The notes beneath the pieces are model-generated. The model saw only the letters and a list, made by a program, of their open reading frames with translations, had not been told where the DNA came from and did no database searches. This document shows, one piece after another, positions 1 through 29,126 of a stretch of DNA of 64,000 nucleotides. Where the stretch lies: assembly GCF_932526225.1 (NCBI RefSeq), contig NC_064039.1, positions 13,286,139 to 13,350,138 on the forward strand. Direction: 5' to 3'. The translations under genes and the position numbers were made by a program. Source of the DNA: Nematostella vectensis. Its lineage: Eukaryota > Cnidaria > Anthozoa > Actiniaria > Edwardsiidae. Positions within the stretch are counted from its first letter, which is position 1. Each line of letters begins with the position of its first letter.

Positions 1-99
1 GCACGTGTTTGCGTGGCCGATCTTTAGCCACCCGCAGTAATCTTTTCCGCACGCTCGGTATACCACAGGACAGACGGATGTCTAATTGCAAGTCCAACG

Positions 100-302
100 C
101 CTAATTAATTATTCATGCACGCGAAACACCTGCAGCCCTAATTGATTATTCATGCACGCGAAACACCTGCAGCCCTAATTGATTATTCATGTACGCGAAA
201 TCTATTTGGCCTACATTAGCTTCTGCCGATTGTTTATGTACGTGAAACCGTTATGGCCTACATTAGCTTTTGCCGATTGTTTATGTACGTCTGCCTGATA
301 TA
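100..302. repeat. Short tandem repeats at left edge
   Basis: Three copies of a 37-bp unit (starting ctaattRattattcatg) run from about 101 to 211. They are followed by two copies of a 47-bp unit (starting ggcctacattagctt) at 208 and 255. Both units share the ending atgYacg. No coding potential is seen. Confidence 0.8.
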
Positions 303-534
303 TAGAGACGGGGCTGGGAGGCCCGGAGGGGCGATCCGCGCCTCCCAGGCCGTTTCACTGAAACCCCCCAGTCCCCCCCCTCATAGTTTAAAAAGTAGAA
401 AAGACCTGTCAGCCTATTTTTTTAAAACAGCCACAAACTGTGGCCGCCATAACCCAGGATATTACTTGGAGGGCTGCGAAATCCGAAAAAGTTGACCTAA
501 CTTTTGCGGAAGGGGGGTGGTAGGGTTTGAGTTT

Positions 535-905
535 TCTAAAAATCTGAATTATAAAAATCTGACCACCCCCAAAAGAACAAAAAAAAGATTTTTTATGCCA
601 TTGCCGTTTTTCCACGTCTATTATCGGATTTAGCTATAAAAAAATATGCTTTATGGTTCTGTCTTTGTCCACAAACAACACGTCTATTGAGAACCGTGGA
701 AAAGTGGACCTAATTTTTTCGAGGGGGGGGGGGGGGAGTGGAGGGAGTTCTCTGATAAAAATCTGACCATCCGCAAAATCAAAAAGGGATTTTTTATGCT
801 TTTGAATCCGTGGGATGTCTATTGTCGGATTCGACTAAATATCAGAGTGATCTAGCTTTTGTTTTATAGTTTTGTCTACAAATAGCACGTCTATTGAAAA
901 ACAAA
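535..905. repeat. Diverged direct repeat, about 205-bp period
   Basis: Two diverged copies can be aligned by eye, at about 535-690 and 745-900. Each contains the string aaaaatctgacca, then gattttttatgc, then a cgtctatt block. A G-rich run separates them. It is probably an old tandem duplication of non-coding DNA or a transposon remnant. Confidence 0.55.
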
Positions 906-2031
906 AGTTGTCTGGGGTGGGGGTGGCGTTTGCACCCCCTGCATCCCCCTGGATACGGGTCTGTATATTAATTTATTATAACTATATAATAAGTAATACC
1001 TATATATAAAAAATGCACGTTTGAGTGCTCGTGCTACTATTAAAAGTAGATCTCATTTATTTCATACGTGTCCTTTTTTCATAAATGTCACCTATCGAGA
1101 TTTTGGACCTCTTCTCTCGCGTGGAGCGCCAAATCTCCAGCTTTTTAGCGTTTCAAAAATTTCTCCTGTATGAAAAAAACAATTGGGGTTGGCAGGTATA
1201 TAAATTGCATTGACTTAAGCCCTTTCAGCAGCACCGCCAGTGGGGAACGGGTGCAAACAGCCATAGAAAAGTAAAGAGAAACGTGATGCTGACTCCAACA
1301 AGGTACCTAGTCTTTCAGATGTTGGGGCCAATGTCGAAAGCGGGTAGATCTGCGAATAAAGAACTGGCCATCATTCTGTAACAACGACAAAGACGACATT
1401 TGGGGACGGTACCGGGTTTACTTGATCGCTGTTACAAAACTGATTTACACAGAGTGTACAAGTAAATTTTAAGATGATGATCTTTGAGGTATTGTACCGC
1501 ACTCCCTTTGAATGCTCTCTAATGACGGCAAGCCCAAACGAGAGACCTTCACTGACACCCCAAAAATCGTTTAGTTTCGTTTGGACAAAATTTTCAGCCA
1601 ATGGGTTGTCGAAGGGCGACCTTCCAACGTGGGCGTGCCAGTGAGTTACCGTTGGACTTGCTGTGACCTATGTAATGTCATAATGATTATACGATTATTG
1701 TTGACTTCGGAGGTAACGCTCTACATGCTTGCTGTGCTAGTGCGCATGACAATCTTCATGCGTGACCACAACGATTGACAACATTTCAATCATTTTTGCA
1801 CTTGCTTCCTTAAAACCAAACCTTGCTATAAAAAAAATTCACTAGCCCTAGATAATACCTAGAGTTACCTGCTCACGAAGTCAAAACCAACTTCCTACCG
1901 GAGGTTGATGAATACAGAACGGGAATAGGCATTCGATTTTCGATTCACGAGTATCTTGAAAACAATATGGACCCGCCTACAATTGGGGAGGGGCCAATTC
2001 CCGTTGACTCATAACTAAACAAAACGCATCA
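906..2031. other. No gene recognised
   Basis: AT-rich non-coding sequence. A minus-strand open frame at 1371-1601 has no recognised domain and no clear splice sites. The region may be intron or 3' flank of the minus-strand PAN-EGF-discoidin gene, whose remaining exons would lie on this side. Confidence 0.4.
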
Positions 2032-2520
2032 TTAACTCCCGGCACAAGTTGGCGGCAAATTGTCTAAAATGATAAAGTTATAAAAATAGCAAAACCCGTC
2101 ACCTATCGTTAATTTTCCGCGTGGCAAGTAGTAGGGAAGCCCCGACAACCTGCGATATTTTCCCGTGTGACAATTCGCTTGATGCTCAGGGCGGCACGTC
2201 ACAACTGAGCTGTTTTCAGCAGCATCGGGAAAGGAATTCCCTTCGGTGTCAGGAGACAGGGAGATCTCCATTGGGTATAGGTCAGGGACAGAGGCGAACC
2301 TGGGCAAATTGGTAGGAAAAGGTGGCGTCTCTTCTTCTTCGTCGTCACCATCGGAGACGAGGACGTGGTACGTGGGTTTGATGGCTTGAGGAGCCTTGTA
2401 ACACTCGTCGCGCTCTATCCTGTAAGACATGTTTCTTAGCTGGGAACCTCGGAACTTCTTGACATTTTTCGATTCGTCTTCCAGAAACCAATAGATCAGT
2501 AGATTGCTGCGCACTACCAA
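2032..2520 (-). CDS. Hypothetical open frame, possible terminal exon
   Basis: A 162-codon minus-strand frame with ordinary amino-acid composition, including an acidic run (DGDDEEEE) and several Cys and Tyr residues. No domain is recognised. It lies downstream, in the same orientation, of the discoidin exon at 4460-4761. It could be a later exon of that gene (for example a cytoplasmic tail) or a chance frame. The annotated ATG lies in low-complexity sequence and is not convincing. Confidence 0.2.
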   Translation of the reverse strand: MVVRSNLLIYWFLEDESKNVKKFRGSQLRNMSYRIERDECYKAPQAIKPTYHVLVSDGDDEEEETPPFPTNLPRFASVPDLYPMEISLSPDTEGNSFPDAAENSSVVTCRPEHQANCHTGKYRRLSGLPYYLPRGKLTIGDGFCYFYNFIILDNLPPTCAGS

Positions 2521-2589
2521 CTACAACTATGACTACCACTATTACCTCCACCATGACCAGAGAGTGATTAGCTACTCCAATTTATTTAT

Positions 2590-2845
2590 TATTTTATTAC
2601 TACTTTGACTACCACTACTAATATGACTACCGCCGCCACTATGACTACCACTACCACTATGAATATAACTACTGGTATGACTACTACTACCACTATGACT
2701 ACTACTACCACTATGACTACTACTACTACTATGACTATCACTACCACTATGACTACCACTACCACTATGACTACCACTACCACTGTGACTACCACTACTA
2801 CTATGATTGCAACTATGACTTTCACTACCACTGTGACTACACTAT
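2590..2845. repeat. 12-bp minisatellite (actaccactatg)
   Basis: Tandem degenerate 12-bp units of the form actaccactatg. Both strands stay open through the array, giving Thr/Met-rich or Val/Ile-rich frames that are repeat artefacts. Confidence 0.85.
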
Positions 2846-3094
2846 GTTTGAGCAGGCTGCTACAGAGTCAATTCCAATTCTCATCCTGCGTACAGCTCTG
2901 CTCTCAAAAAGATTGCCTCATACCACGCCTTCACCACAAAGCGAATAAGTCTTGCTTCTATGATAATTGGAAGATCATGCGACACTACTGTGTCCTTGTC
3001 AGAATTACCAGTAAATTCCTGGGAGAAATAAAATGTTCATTATAAATTTATAATTTGTATTGTTAAAAAGATTCCGATTCTAATCGTATTTAAT

Positions 3095-3336
3095 CGTGTG
3101 GGTAGATGTCGTTACTCACGTGTGGATAGATATCGTTACTCACCTGTGGATAGATATCGTTACTCACCTGTGGAAAGATGTCGTTGCTCACGTGTGGATA
3201 GGTGTCGTTACTCACGTATGGAGAGATATCGTTACTCACGTTAGGTGTCGTTACTCACGCATGGAGAGATATCGTTACTCACGTTAGATAGGTGTCGTTA
3301 CTCACGTGTGGATAGGTGTCATTGCTCATATTCATA
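3095..3336. repeat. 24-bp minisatellite, left block
   Basis: About ten units of the same 24-bp repeat that fills 3498-4459 (gtgtggatagatrtcgttactcac on the plus strand), more diverged here. It is separated from the main block by a short inserted element. Confidence 0.85.
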
Positions 3337-3494
3337 GCCGTAGCAAGCCTCGATTATTTGGGGGGGGGGTCACGATACAGAAACATTAAGGAAACAATGG
3401 GGGGCACAGCCACGCCCCTACTGGTCATTTCCTTATAATTTTTTAAAATATTGGGGGGGCACGTGCCCCCAGTGCCCCACCCCCTGCTACGGCC
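3337..3494. mobile_element. Short non-autonomous DNA element inside the minisatellite
   Basis: About 158 bp bounded by short inverted ends: gccgtagcaag on the left and tgctacggc on the right. Minisatellite units lie on both sides, so it looks inserted into the array after the array formed. The body is G/C-run-rich with no open frame. A similar gggccgtagca start occurs near 22306. Confidence 0.5.
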
Positions 3495-3497
3495 CTG

Positions 3498-4459
3498 ACA
3501 TGTAAATAGATATCGTTACTCACGTGTGGATATATGTCGTCACTAACATTTGCATAGATGTCGTTACTCACGTGTGGATAGATGTCGTTACTCACGTGTG
3601 GATAGATATCGTTACTCACGTGTGGATAGATGTCGTTACTCACGTGTGGATAGATATCGTTACTCACATGTAAATAGATATCGTTACTCACGTGTGGATA
3701 GATATCGTTACTCACGTGTGGATAGATGTCGTTACTCACGTGTGGATAGATATCGTTACTCACATGTAAATAGATATCGTTACTCACGTGTGGATAGATG
3801 TCGTTACTCACGTGTGGATAGATGTCGTTACTCACGTGTGGATAGATATCGTTACTCACGTGTGGATAGATATCGTTACTCAAGTGTGGATAGATGTCGT
3901 TACTCACGTGTAAATAGATGTCGTTACTCACGTGTAAATAGATGTCGTTACTCACGTGTAAATAGATATCGTTACTCACGTGTAAATAGATGTCGTTACT
4001 CACGTGTGGATAGATATCGTTACTCACGTGTGGATAGATATCGTTACTCACGTGTGGATAGATGTCGTTACTCACGTGTGGATATATATCGTTACTCACG
4101 TGTGGATAGATATCGTTACTCACGTGTAAATAGATGTCGTTACTCACGTGTGGATAGATATCGTTACTCACGTGTAAATAGATGTCGTTACTCACGTGTA
4201 AATAGATATCGTTACTCACGTGTAAATAGATGTCGTTACTCACGTGTGGATAGATATCGTTACTCACGTGTGGATAGATATCGTTACTCACGTGTGGATA
4301 GATATCGTTACTCACGTGTGGATATATATCGTTACTCACGTGTGGATAGATATCGTTACTCACGTGTGGATAGATATCGTTACTCACGTGTGGATAGATA
4401 TCGTTACTCACATGTGGATAGATGTCGTTACTCACGTGTGGATAGATGTCGTTACTTAC
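3498..4459. repeat. 24-bp minisatellite made of a repeated exon-intron junction
   Basis: About 40 units of 24 bp. Read on the minus strand, each unit carries TATCCACAC followed by GTGAGTAACG. This is the last codons of the adjacent discoidin exon plus its 5' splice site. Because 24 bp is eight codons, the minus frame stays open through the whole array, encoding repeats of IYPHVSND with L/P and minor variants. A plus frame is also open but has only repeat composition. Two positions per unit (g/a in gatRtc and gg/aa in taRRtag) vary in patterns that suggest higher-order duplication. Confidence 0.9.
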
Positions 4460-21488
<17,029 letters not shown>

Positions 21489-21635
21489 AATCCACGTCTT
21501 CTTTTGAAAACGGACAAGAATGTCAAAGAATATCAACGAGAACAAAATGGGACATATCATAATCATCTATAATAAATGATATTTTCGGTGAAAAATATTT
21601 GTAATTTGCATATATCTATTATTATGTACAGTGTG

Positions 21636-22626
21636 CAGTCCAGATTATTTCCTTTTCTATGGAAACACTTTTTTGTCTTGACATTCAAGACATCAAAACA
21701 TTGAAACAGATAACGTCATAACACTCGCTGGTAAAAAAAGACGTAAAAAAACATGGCGGCAATAGAGAGACGAGAATGTGAGCATAAAACAGTATCTTTT
21801 TGCTTTTTGGGGGGATTAAGACGTATCAAAACTTGGAAGGAATTGTAGAAAAGCCTTTGGGCGCAAACATGTGGTAAAAATGCATATTTCGAATGGCAAT
21901 GTTCGGTGGGAAAGTCCGCTTCGCTATAGTCAATAGATGACGGCGAGGAAGATGTCATGGGGTGTAGAATTTTTCAAAGTGGTTCAATTTATGAAAACTA
22001 TTACATTAGCTTTGTGCTTAAAAGGGATTGGACCACAGAACCACAACTGGATCATCCACTGCAGAAAATGACACAAACATTATTTCATATTTGTTTCAAT
22101 GACTTAGCGCGAAAAACCCAGTATAATACTGTGTTAGCTCTGGGGATTTAATACATAGAAACTTTTTAACCAACCTTCATCCATGCTCTTGGTTCATACT
22201 CGGATCATACTAGAAGTAGAAAACCCTTCCCTCGCTAGAAAACATGTTATTCCTAGAAAACCTATTTTAAACAAGGGGTCCATGAGCCAGGGGCAGGGCC
22301 GTAGCAGAGGCCGGGTTGCAAATCTCCATTAACGTTGAAAGCCATATAATCTCAGACCATTTGTCCACCAAGCAGCGTTCTTTAAGCATTGTCTTTGTAA
22401 ATACGAAAGGGGGCCCCCTATTTTCTTGACTGGGGGGTCAGTTTTAACCATACTGTCAAATGTAATAGTCAATAACACATAGCTTGAACAGATAAAACAA
22501 ATATTTAAAAAAATAGTATAAGTTTTTTAATCACTAAGAGTGGAATACAAAAAACTTAAATGATGACGTCATAATCCATCTAGGCCGCCATATTTGTGTT
22601 TCCAGAAAAGGAAATAATCTGAACTG
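21636..22626. mobile_element. DNA transposon remnant with 5-bp target duplication
   Basis: The left end CAGTCCAGATTATTTCC (21636) is inverted at the right end as GGAAATAATCTGAACTG (to 22626). About 23 of 25 terminal bases match, with a further inverted match inside (aacatggcgg vs ccgccatatt). GTGTG flanks both ends. No transposase frame is recognised. It lies upstream of the signal-peptide exon. Confidence 0.6.
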
Positions 22627-23507
22627 GTGTGTTGCCCCAATTACGGACGGTTTTTGCTTTCAGCACCATAACTTTTTAGCAATAAAAAGAACACTTTTCA
22701 TTTTGACAGTAACAAGATTGGATCTTAACCTAATAAAAAAAACATATAATATATTTAAATATTTTTTAAGTTTAGGGCGCTGTCCTCAAAAAGTATGTGT
22801 CACTGATTTGCCCTAATCCCGGTCAACTGGCCCCAATTCCGGACACAAACTGCAGGAACGATTTTCGTAACTTCTCGCATATATTTCCAATGCTTATAAA
22901 ATTAAAATAAGAATTTATATTATTTAGCAAAACCAACTTTTATTATTTTGATTTACGAAAAGTATTTTAGAATTTGTTTACTTGATAATTGCGCGCGCTC
23001 TGAATAAACAATTCATCATCCGTTTGAATCCGTAGACTTTCGTCGAAAAATTATCATGAAATTTGGCACATAACAATAATCTTATTAATTGCCGTAGCCG
23101 ACGGCTTTGTATTAATATCTGTCAAACGTAGCGGCGTTTGTACTTAACTTACTTCTGAATGGGTTCCCCTCAAAAAATAGCTCTAAAAAGTCATATTAAA
23201 AATAATTATTGTAACTTGATGATAAAAGCATCGAGAAAGAAGCAATAGTATATCCCGGAAGTGCTTTAATACGGTAATTTATAGTTTTGGCTGTCTACAT
23301 AGCCATTTAAATGTGTTTAGAAAGTTTGACGAGCTGAATATTTTTAAATGCTGCTAATTATGTTGCGATTTTTTGCAACCGTTATCTCAATCTATGATTG
23401 CATGAATTGACACAACGTTTATATGTACCTAAATCCCTTTAAAATGTAGTTTAAATGCTAATTCCCATTATCTTTTCAAACATATTTCCAATAAGCACTG
23501 TGTCCAG

Positions 23508-23667
23508 GGCCGGGTCTAGCTTTTCGCTGAATGGGGGGGGGGGGGGGGGGTTGGCTCAGTGACAAAGGGGGGAGGGGGTAATTTTTTGGGTTACATGTGG
23601 CTTTCTGGCATCCCAAAGGGGGAACTTAAACCCCCTAAACCCTCTCGATCTAGGATCCGCTACTGGT
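23508..23667. mobile_element. MITE family A, copy 1
   Basis: About 160 bp with ends GGCCGGGTCTAGC and CTAGGATCCGCTACTG. The inside (ggctcagtgaca, atgtggctttctggca, aaaccccctaaaccct) is shared with the copy at 61766-61905. Confidence 0.75.
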
Positions 23668-23950
23668 GTCCGTGTTTAGGCACACTTCGTGAACAAGCAC
23701 TGTAAATTTTCAAAACGCTTTCATTCTTCTAAATTGTTAGCGAGATAAAAGAACTTTTATTATTTTGTAAAAGTATTTTACAGTGCTTCATTCCTACCAA
23801 AAAAGTTTGTATTTTTCTTAACTCTAATTTACCAGAAGGACTGGTTTATGTCAAGCGTTAAATTCACTGCACCGTTAATTTTAAAACTACGCGAACAAAA
23901 GTTTGACTAGCTTCAAATACTTGAATTTTCCCGCTGGTTATAATGCCAAC

Positions 23951-24428
23951 CAGGGGCTCATAAGTAGGGGCAATCATCTGTTTTATATAAGTGTCACGGC
24001 GTTTCCGAGGATCAGGCTATTTTTAGACGCGCGCGCACGAACGGGCCAATCATTTACGTTGACGTTGGTCGCGCGCGAGTGACGTGAGGCTGCACGCGCA
24101 AATTGCAGTTAGGAAGAATATATTTTTATCTATCATCCGTCGGTTTTGTTTGCTCACCAAAAGAATTGCAAGCTAGAATTCAAAGTCATAGGTAGGGTTG
24201 GATTCATATTAAAGAAGAAAGCAACAAAAAGTCAAGGTACCGAAGAGAGAACATAGCTTTTTGTCTGAGACTGCGCGTGCAGTTGGGCTCAGCCAAAACG
24301 TCAACTCAAAGGTTGAATCTGATTGGCTCATCCGCGCGTCTAAAAATAGCCTGATCCTAGGAAACGCCGTGACACCTATATATTACCAGAATGTGGGGAA
24401 GTTGATTGCCCCTACTTATGAGCCCCTG
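23951..24428. mobile_element. 478-bp MITE with long inverted repeats and 7-bp target duplication
   Basis: Starts CAGGGGCTCATAAGTAGGGG and ends with its reverse complement. The inverted arms continue for over 100 bp (tgtcacggcgtttcc, atcaggctatttttagacgcg). TGCCAAC is duplicated at 23944-23950 and 24429-24435. CAGGG ends suggest a hAT-like or P-like family, though hAT normally makes 8-bp duplications. Confidence 0.8.
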
Positions 24429-24459
24429 TGCCAACTACGTAATTCCTACAGCACACGTG

Positions 24460-24815
24460 ATCATGAGAGTTTGTTACTAATTAGGTCACGTAAGATTTTT
24501 TAAATTCGCTTTCGTATATTTTGAGAGTTTGTTACTAATGAGGTCACGTAAGATTTTTTAAATTCGCTTTCGTATATTTTGAGAGTTTGTTACTAATGAG
24601 GTCACGTAAGATTTTTTAAATTCGCTTTCTTATATTTTGAGAGTTTGTTACTAATTAGGTCACGTAAGATTTTTTAAATTCGCTTTCGTATATTTTGAGA
24701 GTTTGTTACTAATTAGGTCACGTAAGATTTTTATAATTCGCTTTCGTATATTTTGAGAGTTTGTTACTAATTAGGTCACGTAAGATTTTTTTAATTCGCT
24801 TTCGTATATTTTAAA
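24460..24815. repeat. 59-bp minisatellite, six copies
   Basis: Six near-identical units beginning gagagtttgttactaatKaggtcacgtaag and ending cgctttcgtatatttt. Non-coding. Confidence 0.9.
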
Positions 24816-24869
24816 CAGGCTTTCGATGCAAACTGTCTGGAATTGGGTACTGTCCGTAATTGGGGCAAC

Positions 24870-27800
24870 TCACTTGATTGTTATTTGACTCACAATTTTT
24901 ATCAAAACAAACACACATTTGCGAACTACCTGCTGTTAAAATAACCGATCCCGGGCTTCCCAGAGAAACGAAATGACCCAAAACTCGGGGGTAGATTGAA
25001 TTTGTGTATCTTCCGCCATTCAGAAAGTATTAATGTACTGATATTTTTTGCAAACCGTTCTAAAATCATTATCGTAATTTGAAAATAATTTGAAAATTTT
25101 TGCGTTTCTGAAGTTTTTTATGCAATTGTAAAATTATTTTCACAATTCTAAATTATTGATCCCAAATAACCAAATTTTCAAGTTAAGCGTTCCCGATTGT
25201 CCAACTGTCCCGACTAGGGAGCGTTCATTAAATAAACCGAGAGGGAAGGGAAGATATTGAGAGGGAGCTCCGAAAAAAGAGGTCAGTACGCAGCTCTTAC
25301 AAGCTGCAATTTGATTGGGCAAATGAACAATATCCGCACCTCGACACAAAGAACGTGAAGAATAGAGACAAGGGAACTCCTTTGTAGAACAAAGTAGGAG
25401 ACAAAGCAGCTGCTTACTTACTCAAAAAAAGAGGTCCTCTTAGGGGGGGCTCTGAGCAGTACTATTATATTTTACTGATATGATCTAGTTGGTAGCACAG
25501 ATAATTTAATACTTTTGTCTTTATAAACCATAATATAGATAATATAGCTTTATATTATTTATATAGCTAGATAATATAAACCATAATATAGCTTTCAGTA
25601 TATAACAGCGAGATTTACCGATACAGTTTATTATCAGTTAACAGAAAGAAACGGAAATGAACTTCTAATGGTTGAGCATGCAAATCCGCAAAATGATATA
25701 CATACAATGTTTTATACGTTGGAGATCATCCCTTTTTATACAGAAAAATACTCTTAACAAAAACGAATATATACAAATGTATACTCCTTCACAGGCGTCC
25801 GAGGGGCGGACCATGTGACTTTTGAGGGGGGGGGGGGGGGGGATGTTTTGAAAAAAAATCCTGCAAGCAACTGATTGAAAAAGAAAATCCGTGCAACCCA
25901 ACCCTGCACCTTTGTACACGATTTTACATGCAAAACAAATAAAATTATGATAATATAAATTGGCCAAAACCAAAAGTTGTGAATAAGAGATGTCGACTCT
26001 GAAATAATGATGAAGTTGACTAGATCATCAACTTGGATAAAGAGGGCAACTTCGCAGTATTCATTTTCCAGACATTTTTGTTTATAGAGGTCGTAAGGGG
26101 GGGGGGGGGTTCTTAAAATGTTTGGGTTCTGAAAGGGGGAGTGCACCGAAAAAAATGTTTACAATGAATAAGGATTTTTAATAAGCAATTAGAAACATTG
26201 CCCAGTCATAATATTGCCGTATGCATCAGTTAGTATCGAATCTCAAATGTAAAAAGGAACCCAAACACGCTAGATAAAATAAAATAAATTCGCAGATAAA
26301 ATCAAACGGATCTTGATAGGTTGCAACGATAACACTCATTGGAAAAGAAGAACTAAAATTGGCAGACAAACCTGGACGACGTTCTCTTTGGATACATCTT
26401 TTAGGGCCATATTGGGAAACTTTTTTACTCTTCTCAGCCTCGATCGGTGGAATAAAAAACCTAGTCTATCGAGAAATTTACGGGAAATTATTCATGCCTA
26501 AAATGAAAAATTCATAACCACTGCTGGCTGGTAAGAAAGGAATGGGGCCCTCCCGGGAAAAGGAACAGATAATTTTTCCCCAGCAATATTTTAAATGGAT
26601 ATTTTCGGCATCAGAATATATTCAAACGAAGAAATATGCCATTTTAGCGTGTTTCAGTAAGGGGGGCTCGTTGTATGCACTTGCAGACCCCTCATATAGA
26701 AATAACAAGAAATTACCACTGCAATCAAATAACACATGCACATGCTCCACAAAGGAAACTCTTTTTTACCCACACAGACACCAGAACCTTGTCTCGAATT
26801 ACTGTTTCTTTCTTTATTAAAATCTTTTATTTTTCCGCGCACTGTCACTGATCACTTACAGGTGTATTCTTCGAATTAACAAAAGTGTAATATAAAGAAA
26901 AGCTTCTATTCTTATTCGTCTTAGCTGCTAAGCATCTTGTTCACCCATCATGTATTCTATTTTTCGGTCTGCGTTTCCCGAGGGGTCAATTATCGCCACT
27001 CGTAGGGATATCGTAGAATGCAAGGCGCGTAATAAGATCGGGGAGGATGTACTTTGCAGACATGTTAAAGCACTTGACTTAAGAGCTTACCCAACTGTTA
27101 TCTCTGTGCGTTTCCCGTTCGGAAATCGCGGCGTCAAAAACACTCAGGATGTTTTTCACAAATAGAACAGGGTCTGTTATTGAAAATCATTTCCTTTTAT
27201 ATCTCTGTCACCCATTATTTTCTACATTGTTTCATGAATGTATATCAATTCTGATTAATTAAATGACGTATTATGAGTGAGAAAGTAATTGGATTGGAAG
27301 GGGATTCATAGTGCAGCGATGGTCAGGTGATTATCACGTGAGTAGGTCAGCAGGAGACACCCCGAACGATCAGCCCATGATGCACTACAAACCAAAAACC
27401 TTGCAGACGTTTATTTAACTCAAAGCCGAAGTAAAGGCCCCCTAGTTGTTTTTATCATGTCGGAGTCGTGGTCATCTCATTAAATGATATGCCACTCTGC
27501 ATCAACTGAAGGATTTGTGAATAATAAATCGCGAGGGTGTGAATCCTTTCCAAGGGGTATATCGGAAGGAGTTATCAGATAATGCTCCAGGGTATTCTAG
27601 AACACTCTGCACAGCACATGGATGCCAAAGGAGCCCGGATTACCAATTATTCCAAGGTCAATTTGATTGGCAAATGTGGGATGCTAGTTCGTTTCTGCGA
27701 GCGATAAAAGGATATGATTCGTGGAGATTTTCTGCTTTAGACCGGTAAGAATGTTTGGAAATAACAAGAGAAGGTTTGGGTGGTTTAAAACAAGTAGGAC

Positions 27801-28019
27801 TCGCTTCACAGGGGAACAAGAGAATTAGGCGCCGCTCGTATCATTCGTCTAGCATACACAATGAGTTACATTAGTAAACAAATGTAAATCAAAGTCAAAA
27901 CAAGGACATTGCTGCTGTCAAAACGCCCAACCCAAAACAAGGTGAAAGTCTATCACTTAGCCAGTTGTGCAGCTATCACCAACGAAGTTAGCTTGTCTAA
28001 AAGTCGATTTGTAAAAGAT
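24870..28019. other. Intergenic, no gene recognised
   Basis: AT-rich sequence with long G runs at about 25827-25842 and 26098-26109 and scattered short repeats. The open frames here have no recognised domain. The last few hundred bases are probably promoter and 5' leader of the receptor gene at 28020. Confidence 0.5.
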
Positions 28020-29126
28020 ATGGGGAGCCTTATGCTTGAAGACAACTCTAATTTTTCTTCGAACCCAACGATGGCAACTCTAGAAGCATGCGAAGTCCTC
28101 TTCACGGATACGAGTACTATAGCAAAGACCATAGCTTATTTGCTAATGTTCTTGTTTTCATTAACTGGGAACGTATTCGTTATCTTGAATGTACGCTGCA
28201 CAAAAAATTACTCTACAAGCACTACGTCAGTTCTTATCATGAACATGGCCGTGTCGGATCTTCTGATTGTGGTCCTTGCGATGCCAAGAGAGTTGTTCGA
28301 GATCGTTGCGCGCACCGAGTCATGGCGCGTTCCCGGAGTCCCTGGACTAGTCCTCTGCAAAACTCTGTTCTTTTTGACGGACATCTCCCCCCTCGTATCC
28401 GTGCTCTCGCTGTGTTTTATCGCTATCGAGCGCTTCGCAATAGTTATGTACCCGCTGACCTGGATCGTGGCTTCAAGGCGCTCATACCACAGGGTGGCCA
28501 TCGCCACATCTTGGATCGTACCGGCGATATTTCTCTGGTACTACTTTGAAGTGTTTAAACTCGTGCACACAGGCACAGAGGCGTACTGTGGCGTGGCATG
28601 GGAACCGACGTTTGACCCTCAGATTTCACTCAAGGTGTTTGGCTCGCTTGCGGTCAGCCTCTTCTACATCGTACCCTTTCTGTTGATCTCATCGCTGTAC
28701 ATTGGCATTATCCGTCAGCTTAGAAAACCACCATTCAACACCAGCAACTACTCAGACGCCCACCAGCATCGCATAAACATCAGCAAGCTTGCTGTCAGCG
28801 TCGTGTTGGCTTTTGCGCTGTGCTTCACTCCTTTCTACGTCGGCATCTTCATGATTATCACTGACGTACGCTCCACCCTCACGTGCAGGTTTCAAATCTT
28901 CTGGCTCGTCGCGCGCACCATGGGGTACACTAATACTGCCTTCAATCCGTGGATCTACTTCCTTTTCGTTAGCAGCACCGCGCAAAACCGTCAGCGCACC
29001 ATGGAACTGATAGAAAGAGGAAGGCGCTTCATATCTACCTACTCGGTATTGATGCGAAATCCCGCAGCCAGACGGAATAACCGAGTAGGCGCGGCTGAAG
29101 AGAGAGGGGTAGACAGCACGGTGTAG
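28020..29126 (+). CDS. Class A (rhodopsin-family) G protein-coupled receptor, neuropeptide-type
   Basis: Intronless, 368 residues from ATG 28020; the open frame extends upstream without ATG. N-glycosylation-type sites near the N-terminus (NSNFSS). Seven hydrophobic segments: TM1 with LTGNVFV, TM2 NMAVSDLL, TM3 ending IAIERF (the E/DRY position reads ERF), TM4 SWIVPA, extracellular Cys (VLC before TM3, AYCG in loop 2) for the conserved disulfide, TM6 FALCFTPFY (CWxP position reads CFTP) and TM7 NTAFNPWIY (NPxxY). A basic C-tail follows. The ligand is unknown; the pattern resembles peptide receptors. It shares PRELF, ARTESW and SGLVLCK-like blocks with the receptor at 33552, so the two are local paralogues. 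Confidence 0.9.
   Translation: MGSLMLEDNSNFSSNPTMATLEACEVLFTDTSTIAKTIAYLLMFLFSLTGNVFVILNVRCTKNYSTSTTSVLIMNMAVSDLLIVVLAMPRELFEIVARTESWRVPGVPGLVLCKTLFFLTDISPLVSVLSLCFIAIERFAIVMYPLTWIVASRRSYHRVAIATSWIVPAIFLWYYFEVFKLVHTGTEAYCGVAWEPTFDPQISLKVFGSLAVSLFYIVPFLLISSLYIGIIRQLRKPPFNTSNYSDAHQHRINISKLAVSVVLAFALCFTPFYVGIFMIITDVRSTLTCRFQIFWLVARTMGYTNTAFNPWIYFLFVSSTAQNRQRTMELIERGRRFISTYSVLMRNPAARRNNRVGAAEERGVDSTV

Larger units (their letters stand above)
22631..24869. mobile_element. 2.2-kb element with GTTGCCCCAATTACGGAC inverted ends
   Basis: The 18-base string GTTGCCCCAATTACGGAC at 22631 is perfectly inverted at 24852-24869. A related subterminal copy (ggccccaattccggac) lies at about 22831. The inside is AT-rich without a transposase frame and contains two other elements (23508, 23951) and a 59-bp repeat array, so it is a nested, non-autonomous element. 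Confidence 0.55.

Noticed and set aside
2605..3045. Thr/Met-rich and Val/Ile-rich proteins on both strands
   Set aside because: Translations of the 12-bp minisatellite.
21716..21958. A THAP-like or transposase fragment inside the 21636-22626 element
   Set aside because: The 80-codon frame has Cys and His residues but not the spacing of a THAP domain, and no other transposase motif is near.
26950..27165. A small gene upstream of the first receptor
   Set aside because: No domain, no splice context and no support beyond an ATG. Likely chance.
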